A DNA stretch of 64,000 bases from Coprinus comatus (taxonomy: Eukaryota; Basidiomycota; Agaricomycetes; Agaricales; Agaricaceae), in the NCBI GenBank assembly GCA_034638255.1, contig JAWPGT010000005.1:682001-746000 (forward strand). Direction: 5' to 3'. The position numbers and the translations under genes are program-made. Below the pieces are notes generated by a model that saw only the letters and a program-made list of their open reading frames with translations, made no database searches and was not told where the DNA came from. Positions 49,510 to 63,517 of the stretch are shown here, piece by piece. Numbering within the stretch: position 1 is the first letter of the stretch; every line of letters begins with the position of its first letter.

Positions 49510-49876
49510 GGGATCTCGATGCTTTCGGTGTTTTGTCTCTTGGGATCCGTTCGGGACCCGTCCACTCTTTAGTATTCGACATGCCTCCTTATGCTTTTCA
49601 TGATGCTTCTGAATGATGTTGTTGTATCTCACGTTTCTCCAGCACCTTTGTATCCCTGCTTTTTAGTTTTTGGTAGATTGTTTGGGCGTCGGTCATTTTG
49701 TGTGTTATTATTACTCGAGGAATAGAGGTACTTCAACCGCTTAGCTTCTATTTCTTGAGGAACCTGTGCCCACAACAAGTGGTAGTGTATTTTTATGGTG
49801 TAAGTAGACGTCGGGAATAAAAAGGTATTTGTACTAGAACTCTAAAGAATATGCTACAATGGTACGTTCCAATAGA
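49510..49876. other. convergent 3' spacer
   Basis: Lies between the stop codons of PAB1 and the LaeA-like methyltransferase. Only UTR-like sequence was seen. Confidence 0.5.
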
Positions 49877-51561
49877 TTATCGCAAGGTCTTGGAAGCATA
49901 TACGATATGAAGTTGACTAAATTGACAGACAGTGGGACGATATAAGTCATTCTGTGCTTCCTGGATGAGTCGATTAACTTGAGATGGCGGAATGTTATGG
50001 AAGAGAAAGAGCGGTCTCAGAGCGGAAACGAATAAATCGTAATCCATCCATTGAAGCTGCCCGATAGTGAGACTAGTATCATCTATATTTTTACGGGAGA
50101 AGTAAGTGGAATGGGAGTGAGTGAGAGAGAGGAAGGAAATAATCAGCGTTAAGACACCTTCGTTACTATGCCCATAGGAGCGATAGGAAAATGAGGAGGA
50201 GAAATAGAGACAAACAGACCTTGTGGCCAAAATCCTACAGGAATATTTTGCTTCTGGGATACGATTTTCTCAAACTGACCGGTGGCGGATAGAAGATCAG
50301 AAAGATGAGTTGGTACGGTGACATCGATTCCTTGAACACGAAGGCATGCGCGATAATTTTTCCAAAGGGTAAACCAACCCAGCTGTTTGTCTGCGGATAA
50401 TTTGCAATTGGTATGTATGGAGATATCGGAGGAAGAACCTAGGGTTGTTGTGGTGGTGTTTTTATGTGAGGGAGAAGAATTTAGAAGGGAGGAAATTGAA
50501 AATTTAGAAGTTGTAGCTTGTTGTAATGGTTGAGGTAATGGTAGAGATGAAGGAAGAATAGGAGCAGAAACGGGTAATGAATGATTGGAAAACCTTGGAT
50601 ATAGATCAGGTTCGATTAATAAGACGAAACCGCCTGGTCGAAGGATACGAGCAATTTCTTTCAAAAGACGTGGATAGTCCCGAATCTACAAGGAACAGCG
50701 ATTGTAACGGGAAAGAGGTTCTGAGTAAGCAAATAGATAAGTTGGAACGTGGAACCGGTAAAAGACATACACCGATATGTATTGAACGAGCATGTATGAA
50801 ATCGAAATAACCATCTGGATAGGGTATGGGAAGTTGATCGAGGTCACAGAGTTCAAAGCTAGAAAGCGGAAAGTGTAAAAGAAAGAGATGCAGATGTGTG
50901 AAGGAACCGAAAAAGACATACGTGCAATTAGAAGGGACCATTCTGAGTAGAAGCAATGGTGTCAGGACATCCCATCAGCCATACGACCACGAGGGTGGCT
51001 AGGCTGAGGACTATTCGGTTCAGATAAGGGAAAGCAGCAGCAGCCTACCTGGGCTGTATTGGTGCAATGTCGATGCCAATGACCTCTGCGCGAGGGAATT
51101 CGTCTGCGATGTCGATGGCCCTGGACGACGAAAAGAAAAAAATTAGTCAAGGAAGTTGTTAGCACAGGGGTAATCAAAGTACCAGAAGCCTCCGCCTGTA
51201 CCTAAATCCAGGACTAGCAATTTAAGTTAATGAATTGAAGCGTCGACTTCTACAACCAAAAAGACGTACTGCGACGCTGCTGACCGAATTGTAGTGCTTC
51301 CTTGACTGGACCAATGTAATTGCGACCTTGGAAAAGAAACTGCATCATGCGGTGGTGGATATCCGAGCGCTGCAAGGAAGACAGTGGATGGTTAGGAAGA
51401 TTGAAGGACAGTGGGATGAAGAAGACAACCTTGACGGCATCTTCGTCGACAGGCAAAAGGTAAACGTTGCTGATGGCTAGTTGCTTGCCATGAGCGATAC
51501 GAAAGTATTCGGCGTCGTCGTCGCCTACATAGGCATAGGAAGTTGGGTCTGTAGGAAACAT
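49877..51561 (-). CDS. LaeA/TAM-type SAM-dependent methyltransferase
   Basis: Class I methyltransferase of the group that includes LaeA-like regulators and trans-aconitate methyltransferases. Exon 1 starts MFPTDPTSYAYVGDDDAEYF. Later exons give DIHHRMMQFLFQGRNYIGPV, then motif I VLDLGTGGGFW continuing AIDIADEFPRAEVIGIDIAP. FELCDLDQLPIPYPDGYFDF and IHARSIHIGIRDYPRLLKEI carry motifs II-III, followed by ARILRPGGFVLLIEPDLYPR. A Ser/Thr-rich insert of about 70 residues follows that is not in typical family members. The C-terminal part has WFTLWKNYRACLRVQGIDVT and LSDLLSATGQFEKIVSQK. All core motifs are intact. Substrate unknown; in ascomycetes related proteins influence secondary metabolism, but that role does not transfer automatically. 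Confidence 0.83.
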
Positions 51562-51670
51562 GGGAACAAGAAAGAGAATGGCTATGGCATAATAACTCTA
51601 CGATCTGCGTGAAAGGAGGATTGCAAGAACAGTTACACTATTTCCGGATGTCCACTGATCGAGATCCACC

Positions 51671-51678
51671 TGACGTCA
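51671..51678. promoter_or_regulatory. TGACGTCA palindrome in divergent promoter
   Basis: Perfect CRE/bZIP-type palindrome 22 bp before the start of the small membrane protein gene, in the 138-bp spacer shared with the LaeA-like methyltransferase. Confidence 0.4.
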
Positions 51679-51699
51679 CCACTCTCTTCCCAACCCATC

Positions 51700-52386
51700 A
51701 TGCCCGACACTGACCTCCCCCACCTCTCACCCAAATCACAATCCCCGCTCGCCCTTTGGACATGGCTCACCGCTGTTCTGTACGTCCCCCACAACCCCCA
51801 TCGTCAGACCACTGACTGTCCTAGCCTCCTGCTTTCCGCCTCATGTCTGACCATGTTTCCCCGCCTTCTTCTCTTCGTCTCCGAGTCAAACTCTCCAACC
51901 GTCCTTACCCCTCTCGAGTCCTTTCTTGCAACTCACCTTGGCATATGGCTGGCTGCAATTGCTCTGGCCCTCGTACTCAATGTATCAACTTCTCACACCG
52001 CTGTCCGCCACCCACCTGCTCACATCACTCTTCAGATTCCTTCAGAACAGATCCATAGTTCGCTCCAGCAAAATCCCATCCCCGTTCAACCTTTGCTCGG
52101 TCCCATTACCACAGCTGCTACCATATCCGCTTTCTTGGCTTGGAATACAACATCGGTCGGCCCACTCGCATCTCTAGTCTTTGTCGGTTCCCTTGTCATC
52201 GGCCTTTGGGGCCTTTGGGCGGTTAGTCGTCTCCTCCACGACCCTATTTACTCATTCACATGACCCTTACAGATGATGTTCGCTTGTACTTCTTATTCTA
52301 AATTAACCGGCGCCGACAAGCACACCTCTAACTTCATTTTTGGAAATATGATTAGGAAGCGATGGAAATCCGACCACAAGAAATAG
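51700..52386 (+). CDS. small fungal multi-span membrane protein, unknown function
   Basis: I do not recognise a named family. Three exons join in frame: from 51700 through LWTWLTAVL, an intron starting at about 51779, then a long middle exon, and a last exon starting with [20 protein letters not shown] after an intron at about 52220-52272. The product is about 190 residues. Likely membrane segments are [54 protein letters not shown] and [20 protein letters not shown]. The tail [20 protein letters not shown] with a Lys-rich end (KRWKSDHKK) looks like an ER-type cytosolic tail. The Asn-free, Pro-rich start ([19 protein letters not shown]) argues against a signal peptide. It converges on SRP54. 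Confidence 0.75.
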
Positions 52387-52542
52387 TCTCCATAACAAGA
52401 TCCCATACGGTCTATAAAACCACCCTTCATACGGGTGCAGTATGATTACAGGTATTTTACATGTAACAAGAATTCTTTGCAATCCTCTAAATATCAGCCT
52501 ACTACTTCCTAATCAAGAGAAAAATAACTCACAATACATCCT

Positions 52543-54685
<2,143 letters not shown>

Positions 54686-54796
54686 GACTGTGCGATTGAA
54701 GGAAATAACAAGTCACATTTACACGGTGTGTCCATTTCCGGAAATCCCGGTCCGTTCATTGTTATTAAGATTAATATTGAACCACCACGTTTAACA

Positions 54797-57313
54797 ATGG
54801 CCAGTGATTCTGAAGATGACGGTCTTGAAGAACTCGAATATGATAATGAAGAAGATGAAGAAGAAAACATGATGAATGATGCTCCAGACGACGCGACAGA
54901 AGAAGGAGACGAGGTGTGTAGGTGATATATATTGTTTGTTAACCCACTTTATATCAGACGATCTCATAGGACTTTACTTTTAGGATTCTTCAGAAGAGGA
55001 AGACGACGACGACGACGATGATGATGATGATGACGATGATGATGACGAGCCTGGTAGTGGGGGGATTTCAATGGACATAGATATGCGAGAAACTCCCCCT
55101 GCTCAACTTCCTGGTGTTTCAACTACTGGTCCAAACAACAAACCTATTTCTTCTATACCTACTCTATCTACTCGTACGTTTGGTGAACATATCTTACTTA
55201 TTAACCGACTGCTAAATTGTTCAAAGCGTCTTCACAACCTGCTCAAAAGCATTCACCTTCCCCTGCCGCACGACGGCGCCAAGCTATTCGATATCAGATA
55301 GGTTTAAATGGATTCCCAAAATCTTTCACAGTTGAAGCCATATGTGCTCTTCCTCATCCTGGACCAGTACATTCCCTTGCATCATCAATGTGCATGTCCC
55401 ATCTTCTAACAGGCTCAGAAGATGGATATATACGCGACTATGACATATTCACAGCATTGAATGGCAAAACATTTCTTTCTGCTCCTCAACGACATCATGT
55501 AGGTGTTGTAGAAGGTCTTATGAAAGCTGGTCAATTGCGCTTTTGGTGGGAGAACCCATCGGTACCGACAGAGAAGAAAAAACCAAACGGTATCCCTACG
55601 TTGGATGAAGATTCGGGAAACTCTCCTGTGTATAGTATGGCTATGCACTCAGATGCTCTGTGGGCCCTCGGAGGCTCGGACGTAAGTGTTATCTCTTGAA
55701 CTCTCTACTTTGCCCATAAGTCAAGGGTTGCTTTTACTAGACAGGACACATCAACCTATTTACTGTACGTCACGATCCTGGAAGGTTGTGTCATGTTATG
55801 AATGGCCACAAAGGCCCCGTCTCGGCACTTGCTCTGGACTATGATGAGAAATCTTTCTTTAGTGCAGGCTGGGACGGCGAAGGTATTGTAAGCCATCTTC
55901 CACTTCATTTATGCCTCATATTCTGACTATATACATAGCAATGGGACCTAAATACTGGTCAAGGTGTGCGTAATTTCACATCCCACGGAGCTCAATTAGC
56001 AGCGATCGCGTTGCGACCGCAATATTCTAGCTATTCCGATTCTAGAACTCCAGGGATTGCTCGAAAAGAACCAAGCAGCTCCACGAATGATACCCAAATG
56101 GTTACAGATTCAGATAATACGTTTACCAACCAAACCAATATTACCCCAGAAAAATACACACACACAGACTCATCTATCAAACCCGATCCAGAAAATATTG
56201 ATATCCCACCTCCAACAGGCGACTCCGATTCCAAATCTGATGTTTCCTATGACCCTTTATTCGATGGGGATGATGCGGATGAATCAAATGGTATGGATAC
56301 AGAACAGGCTAAACCAGAACCCCAACACTTTGAAAGTATGATCGCTATGCCCGGTTCACCAAATATCACTCAACCAGTACCTGCACCGCCACCCGCACGT
56401 CCAACCGCCGTAGGCCCTCCAAAGAATGCCCCACCGCTTCTCGATTCTGCGACATATGCTACATTCTCACCTGATCTTTTATTAACAGCTTCTGTCGATG
56501 GCCAAGTCATTCTATGGGATAGACGAATACATGGATCTGGAAAAGGTGCAGGAAGGCTTTGGATGAGTGAAAAGACTCCACCTTGGTGTTTATCGGTATA
56601 TATATATATATTCTTTATATAATTCTAATCACATTTCTGATTTCAAAAAATTAAATAGGCATGTTGGTCGGCAGATGGAAATCAAATATATGCTGGCAGG
56701 CGAAATGGGACAGTTGACGTATGGGATGTTAGACTCCTGGGGCGTTCGGGCCCTACCAACACACCTCGCCTTCTTAAAACTCTTCGGAACCCTACGAGTT
56801 CAGGTATAGTTTCATGTGTGGTGGCTTTCCCAGATCGCCGTCACATCGCATGGTTAGTTTTTTTCTTTCTTTCCCGTAATTTTTTCTTTCTAGAATATCA
56901 CTGCTAGGCTTCGCCTTCGATTAATCATTCATTCAGCTTGTCAAAATTTTATTATTTCATAATTTGTATTCTACATATTCTCGTTTTGTTTACAATGCTT
57001 ATCTAACCCCCAACAGTGCTTCCTTTGATAATCTGCGGCTTTGGAATGTTGCAGAAGCAGGAGAGAATGAGCCTGGTCGATCCAAAAGTGGTGTTCAATT
57101 CAAGATCATTCCTGGTCATCATGGAGGATATGTATCACAAATGCGTAAGTGTTTCGTCGATCCCTAGCTTTCATTTGATAACAAAGTATCTATTCCTATA
57201 CAACAGTTGTAGATGCAGGTTGTCGATTTCTCATTAGCGCAAGTAGTAACCGTGGGTGGCATGGAGAATCAACTAAAACAGTTTTTGTGCATGATATCAA
57301 AATCAACATATAA
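54797..57313 (+). CDS. SPT8: SAGA complex subunit Spt8 (WD40)
   Basis: WD40 subunit of the SAGA transcription coactivator that contacts TBP. It begins with an acidic region (ASDSEDDGLEELEYDNEEDE, then 15 consecutive Asp codons). After a Ser/Pro linker the Spt8 propeller follows: FTVEAICALPHPGPVHSLAS, HLLTGSEDGYIRDYDIFTAL, AGQLRFWWENPSVPTEKK, SPVYSMAMHSDALWALGGSD, GHINLFTVRHDPGRLCHVMN, GHKGPVSALALDYDEKSFFS and AGWDGEGIQWDLNTGQGVRN. A long Ser/Asp-rich insertion between blades (about 56040-56440) precedes TYATFSPDLLLTASVDGQVI, LWDRRIHGSGKGAGRLW, GRRNGTVDVWDVR-like sequence and CASFDNLRLWNVAE. It ends TVFVHDIKINI. The order of GSEDGYIRDYD and the RHDPG loop are typical of Spt8. One intron near 56853-57016 is longer than average (about 164 nt). 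Confidence 0.93.
55002..55046 (+). repeat. GAC/GAT codon run in SPT8
   Basis: Fifteen consecutive Asp codons, first GAC then mostly GAT, in the acidic N-terminal region of SPT8. It is an in-frame trinucleotide repeat, so length changes would keep the frame. Confidence 0.85.
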
Positions 57314-57496
57314 TAGTAGTAAATTTGTTCATAGAGAGGAGCTTCATGTAACATTGACACAAGCGCAAATGTGCAGCCTTTAGTGTAGTAGAAAGGGGTG
57401 TAGTTATGCATATTTGAGCCCAATAGTTAAATATCGTACACACAACTCGTATATCCAACAAAAAGAAAACAGACAAAAGGACGAAGAAAAAGGGAA

Positions 57497-60400
57497 TCAA
57501 GGATAGTTCCAGCCGGTTTGTTGCGCCCAGGCATTTCCCCCACTATTGTGCAACATCTGTGCCCGTCCAGGATTCATACCGGGAATTGGGTTTGGTGGAG
57601 GTGGTGGGTAACCTGGTGGACGATGGGAAGGTGTTTGATAACCATGAACTGGCGGTATTGCGTGGGGGTGCATAGGTGGTGGTAGTCCTCCAGTAAAGGG
57701 TGTTTGTGCGCCTCCATAGGGATTCGGTGTACGGCCAACATTTCGAATGGATGCATGGCCAGGAGTTGCTCCACCAATTCGCGCAGGGGTTCTACCGCCG
57801 GCAAAGGGAGTTTTCCCACCAGCATTATTCGCAACATTTTGAGATTCGTGCAAATGCCTGGATCAAAACTTGAACAGACAAGTTGTATAGAGATAGGCGA
57901 AAGATCATACCTGACTTTGAAGGCATCGCATAATTCAGGAACGCCGACAGCAATGGCATCAATTAAATAATATGCTTCCGGAGCAACACGGACAGGCTGG
58001 TAGGAGTATAAGAAAGATGATATATCACAAGAAACAAACAGCGGCTAACCCAAGTTTGAACGGTGGAGTTCTTGTTGGCGAGGAAACATAGACTAAAGTG
58101 TCCTGGGCGTTTTCTGTTGAGGGTGAAACCATACATGCTCTTTGCTGGGTTGGCAGCCAACGAGTTTTTCAGGAAAAGATCTAGAGAAATGTTAGGCGAC
58201 CAACGAATGATCTAACAAGAAACTCACGAAGTTCATCTTCTGGTCCTTGTTTAAATTTCTCATGTGCCATCAGCTCCTCCACACGACGAGCCATCGCTTG
58301 TACATGATTAACAATTAATTCATCCAGATCTGCATATCTATGTTGATTATCAACAATGAGTTGTCCCGTAGTCTGTCCGCTGGGATCTGCATTGGCATCG
58401 GTGACATCTGATCATTCAAGCTCAGTCTTCTTAATCAGAGAAAGCGAAAGAAAGAGGACCCACCGATATGTTGATATAATTTTTCATCAACTTTCCATGT
58501 GACAGCGAGATGATCAATTCCTTTAGAAGATGGTCGAATAACAACATCACCCTTTTGTTGTTTCTCAAGGAATGCCTCTGCCTGGCTTGCATTGAAGTTG
58601 TGGAAGTTTGGGTGCTTAATCACACGCCGAGAACGATCACTTTCAGCCCTTTTCTTTCGATTCAATACCTCCCGATCCTTTGCTTCACGAGCAGTGTCGT
58701 AGTATATATCGGTCCGCACTTTACGAATTTCATCATCTCGCTCTTCAAGTAGTTGTCGTTGACACGAGAGCTCCACGATGAAAGTATCCTGATCGAGTTG
58801 CATATTCCGGTGAATGATAATACCAGTGATGGTTTGACCCTTGCGGATAACTGAATCAATGGGACCGTTTGTGTCAGGAAGTCCTCGGGCATTAATAACA
58901 CCTTCAATACCCGAATCAAGACGAACAAACGCCATATTTCGAGCGGTCCGATAAACGGCGGCGGACACCATAAGGCCATGGCGAAGCGTACGTTCTGCCT
59001 CACCGCTGAGCATGGTAATAATCTCCATGTCCTGTGGTAACAAGAATACTTCGCGTTGTTCTGCGTAAGGCTTAAGCAGCTCGTCGCGAATTACATTGAG
59101 GGTATGTCGCTTTTGGTCATGATTTGCTTCATAAAGACTGATAGCAAATTCGTCGAGATTGAGCTCCAAGAGTTTCTTTTCGTTCTCTGGATCCTTCATG
59201 ATTTGGGTAACAACCTGGGACGGGTGTTCGTCGTGTATATCTTCCTCGTCCAGTTCAAGCGCATCCGTAGCCATTTTGCGAGCAAGTTCATAATCTTCCG
59301 GGTGTATGCGAGTGTCATCTAAGGGGTCAGGGGTGTCGTCATCCATGCGTCGCCTGAAGTCACGTGAGTCTTCGCCTTCATGAGCGATTCGCAGGAATCC
59401 TGAAGCATTCAGAAATATCTTCGTCGTGAGCAGACCCCCTTTAATAAATTGGTCGCGATTGACTAGATTGCCTCCCTGTTTTGTTCCCCAGTTACTTATT
59501 TTCCGGAGATATATTTCAGTTCGTGCTTACCAACGCTCCTATTTTTTTGATTAGAGCCTGAGCTTTCCTGGGGCCAAGACCACAAACAAATGGTAGAAGT
59601 TGTTGATGGTAACTGTCTGTAACGGCACGGTTAATGTCCACCCCGACTTTGTTTGTTACATCCACAAGTGCACGCTCGAAAACAGTCAGTAGCTTCTCAA
59701 CGGGAACCTGATAAAACGTCTATTGGCGATCAAAACATTAACATTTACAACGCTACTCACGAGGTGTTGGTCATCTTCTTCGAATGTAATAGCGGTGATA
59801 TCACGACCCAAAGCCGCAAACTCGTTTAGAGGACTCTGTACATATCGAGCTAACCCAATACAGTATTTGGCGTTGGAAGAAAGACCACTAAATTCGGTGG
59901 CGGCGCGTTCACTATGTTGATAAATGCGCGCAACATCATCATAGACATATATGACGGGAATGTCGAAGACTACCTGTGAGCCCCACCCCGAATCTTGCTG
60001 TTGAGTACCAGACAAAACCTCCTTAACACGATGACTAAGTTTCAGAGTTGCAACGCTGAATCCCCCAATGGCAATGACGTTCGGCTTCCGAAGCTTGACA
60101 AAGTCGATGAACTCGTCCAAGTTATCAGAGTCAAAGAGGTTGTCAATCTTGGTATGGTCGCGTAACCGACCAGCTTCGTCAAGAAAAACAACAGCAATTG
60201 CGTCTTTTTGAGGGTCTCCTTTACCCCAAGACAGGGCAAGCACGGATGATGTATCGCCAGGTTTCATGCCAGGTGTAATATAGGGAGCAACATTGATACG
60301 CTGCACTCTGTTAGATCATAAATACTAATGAATAAAACACCCAAAGCTCACCCTCCGCAGTTTAGCCGCACAGCTCTGGGCAAGGAAATCTTCCACCTCT

Positions 60401-62761
60401 TCGCGAAGATACTCCCGTACCCATTTACTTCCCACAGGAATTAAGTGTTGTTCAATCACATCCTCCACGATTCGAGTCCGTTCAACATTCCACGCTCTCG
60501 TAGCTTCACTAAAGTTATCAGAGCTAAATGCACTATTGAGCCTTTGCTCAAGTTCCGCTTTTTGCTCATTTCCAAGAAAGATAGACACAGTCACAAGATG
60601 ATCAGACTCGGCAGACAAGATGTGAAGAAATTGTGCGGTTTCCAACATCTCTCTTATAGGCTTACGATGAAGATATTTGAAGTTCTGTAAGTAATATTGT
60701 TTGATGAGACATCAGGACGAGTTGTACCGCAAAGACCCACATAATAAGGATGGTTCTGGTCAATTTTCAATATACCCCTCTCAGTAGGTTCTACTGTTAT
60801 GAGGGCTTCGTCTTTGAAAACCTTTCGGATGTGATCTCGCAGAAGAGGGTCTTTTCCAAGTTCAGTGGATAAAATAAGCCTTGAGCGACGGAGCAACTCC
60901 TCTGGAGCCAGGGCCTTCATGGGATCAGGATCGGCAAACCGTTCTGCGTAGGTGATTGGGTTGAGATCTAAATCTTGGACAAAATGTATACGGTCAGAAG
61001 CCACGAAGTTCGCAACTATTTGATGAGACTCTAAACCAAACCCCTTCTATGTTTCAGTATATGTGATCACCCCAGAAGACAACAGAATGACCAACCTGTG
61101 CGAGCTTTGCAATCGGACTTCTCTTGGCAACCTCATATGCTGAGATACGACTTGGCATCTTAGGCTTCTTAACGTCAGACTCTTCTTCCTGAGTGTGGAA
61201 GCCCGAGTCCTTCTTATCCTTGTATTTCAACAGTAACCACTCTGTGGCATCCGCGACAAACTCAACACTGTCGATTCTGGGCGTAATTTCGTCTTGATAA
61301 TATTCGTCTTGCACTTGTAAACGGTCCAGCAGCCCGGTAAGTGACTTCTTTCGTTCCACCAAGGATCGATACTTCTGGCCCAATACATAAATCCGCCACA
61401 ATTCATGCAGTGATAGTAACTCTTTGCGAGTACGGATATCAGCCGGGTCGAAATGACATAGATAATCCCGTTTGTGACACCAGATATATGGTACCTCAAA
61501 TTCTTCCACGAAAAGGTACCGCAGAGCAAATGTAACAGCCATGACAAGAGCACCTCGAAGATGTTGATACTGTCCGTCTGGGCTAAAGTACTCGCGATTC
61601 TTGCGAGAGGAGATTCGTTGTGTGACCCACATAGCAGCGTCAGAAAGATCGTCTTCTGCCATAGATCCGTGCGTAGAAAGGGTTGGACTTTCAAGTAGAG
61701 AGGAGCTCGCAAGTTGCATGCGTTCTGGGATATCTTGAACACGGATAAGATCATCGTCTTCTGTGAGCATCCGCTTGCGAATTTCTGAGGGTTCAAAAAC
61801 CTATAGAATCAGAAGAAAAAAATGGGGATGAATTCATTGCGTGAGCATAATATCCTGAAGCAGCAACGTACATCCTGATACTTTGTGTCTTGTTTGTACA
61901 ATTCCTCCTCACCCTCCATTTCATCATCCCCGACTAATGCCCAGTCATAATAATGGCCGTCGCCAAAAACGTCATGTATTTCATCCCAAGCACTGACGTA
62001 ACACAATCAAGACTTATAGCGAAAGGGAGGTGACAAGAACTCACTTTGCGTCAATACCAGCAAGCTCTGGCCGGCTTCCAAACGCCCTCTTCCGTCTCTG
62101 AATTTCATGTTGCTCACGTCTACGTTCCGCTCGAACATCCTCGTCTGCAGGCCCACCTTCATCATAGTCGATGAAATCATCGGACAAATCACCGTCTTCC
62201 TCGTCGTCCCTCCCCCGCTCATCATCCCAGATTTTCCGAATATCTTGTACATGGCGTGAATTATTATCGTCGTCAAGATCGTCGTCAGAAGAGTGCACAA
62301 CATTCCTCCGTTTTGAAGCAGCGGTTGGCGGGGACTCCGAAACACGTCCGCGTCTAAGTCGCGTCAGTCGATTTCTCTTGAATTTACCACCAGTATTTTC
62401 GGCCAGCAGCTCTAGATCATCATCTTCAAGCTCTTCATCCTCTTCCTCTCCTATATGTTTGTTAGGTACCAATTTCCTGGGGTAGATTAGAGGACATACG
62501 CTTTCGGTGGTGCCGCTTGCGCCTCTTCCGGTGTCGACGGCGTTCCCCGTCCTCGTCATTCTCTTCATCTTCGTCAACAATGAAGTTTTCTCTAATCCTG
62601 CGCGCTTCCTCTTCGTCGTCTTCTCCCTCCTCAGAACTGTCATCTGTTGCATTTCCCATAACCTCGTCGCCTTCATCATCTTCCTCCTCTTGACCGGACC
62701 CTTGCATAGGTTCGTCTTCTTCCGGATTTCTGTGAAATTCTTCTGCCTGCGGTGAGGACAT
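57497..62761 (-). CDS. SPT6: transcription elongation factor and histone chaperone Spt6
   Basis: Large nuclear factor that travels with RNA polymerase II and reassembles nucleosomes. The acidic N-terminus ([20 protein letters not shown]) leads to [13 protein letters not shown] and [20 protein letters not shown]. The helical core has [40 protein letters not shown] and [17 protein letters not shown] YqgF-like domain follows ([40 protein letters not shown]), then the helix-hairpin-helix [19 protein letters not shown] region. An S1 domain comes next ([40 protein letters not shown]), and tandem SH2 ([40 protein letters not shown]). The C-terminus has GG-x-TP repeats ([19 protein letters not shown]). 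Complete, about 1,500 residues. It converges on SPT8 and is head-to-head with the DRAP deaminase gene (126 bp). Confidence 0.97.
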
Positions 62762-62887
62762 TGGGGCAGTTGAAGTGGCAAATGCGGTGAAGGGACAAAC
62801 AGCTCGCTACATTACAGGACCCCGAATTTTCAGGTCACAGCCGCGTTACATAAGCAGGTTTCATTCTCTCCTGACTTCAAGCGCACA

Positions 62888-63467
62888 ATGACGGAAGTGT
62901 CTGGTCCGTTCATCCTGGCTCCTCCCTGACTCTTTAATCAACTATTCAATTATAGAAACCAATCGACAACTACTCCAACTCGCCCTTGATGAGGCTCGCA
63001 AATGCCAACCTACTCCTACAGCATTTTGTGTGGGCTGCGTGATTGCGGCTCGGTGGCCACCCGAGTCATCCAAGGTGACCGTGGTGGCAACTGGTTATTC
63101 AAGAGAACTCCCCGGAAATACACATGCAGAGGCTAATGCTATAAGCAAAGCCAAAACATTACAACCAGAACAACTCCAAATGCTTTTCCCAGATGCTCTC
63201 CCTGGCAGCACAGATATCGAAACCATCCTCTCCCACTCTGATATATACACTACTCTAGAACCTTGCTCTATAAGAACATCTGGCCTCGCCCCATGTGCAG
63301 ATGCCATAATTATGGAGAGAATTCCCAGGTGCTTTATAGGTGTAGGTGAACCAGATGATTTTGTTCAATGCGAAGGCGCACGAAAATTGATAGATAAAGG
63401 GGTTGAAGTTGTATGGCTGACAGATTATCAGGAAGAATGTCTGAAGGTTGCTCGAACAGGTCATTGA
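62888..63467 (+). CDS. RIB2: DRAP deaminase, riboflavin biosynthesis (cytidine deaminase fold)
   Basis: Deaminates the 2,5-diamino-6-ribitylamino-pyrimidinone phosphate intermediate of riboflavin synthesis. The first coding exon is 16 nt (MTEVS). It splices from a GTCCGT donor to ETNRQLLQLALDEARKCQPT, then TAFCVGCVIAARWPPES. The zinc site is complete: HAEANAI with the catalytic His and Glu, and LEPCSIRTSGLAPCADAII with the two cysteines. RCFIGVGEPDDFVQCEGARK and the closing LIDKGVEVVWLTDYQEECLK match fungal DRAP deaminases. There is no pseudouridine synthase domain, unlike S. cerevisiae Rib2. At about 170 residues the protein is a single-domain enzyme. A cytosine or dCMP deaminase is a less likely alternative. 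Confidence 0.87.
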
Positions 63468-63517
63468 ATTCATGAAATAAAATTTTCGTTTATGTACTTC
63501 TACACAACGCTGGCAAT

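Noticed and set aside
62842..62846. CGCGT (ACGCG) between SPT6 and the DRAP deaminase gene as a cell-cycle box
   Set aside because: A single five-base core is expected by chance in spacers of this size, and neither gene is a clear S-phase gene.
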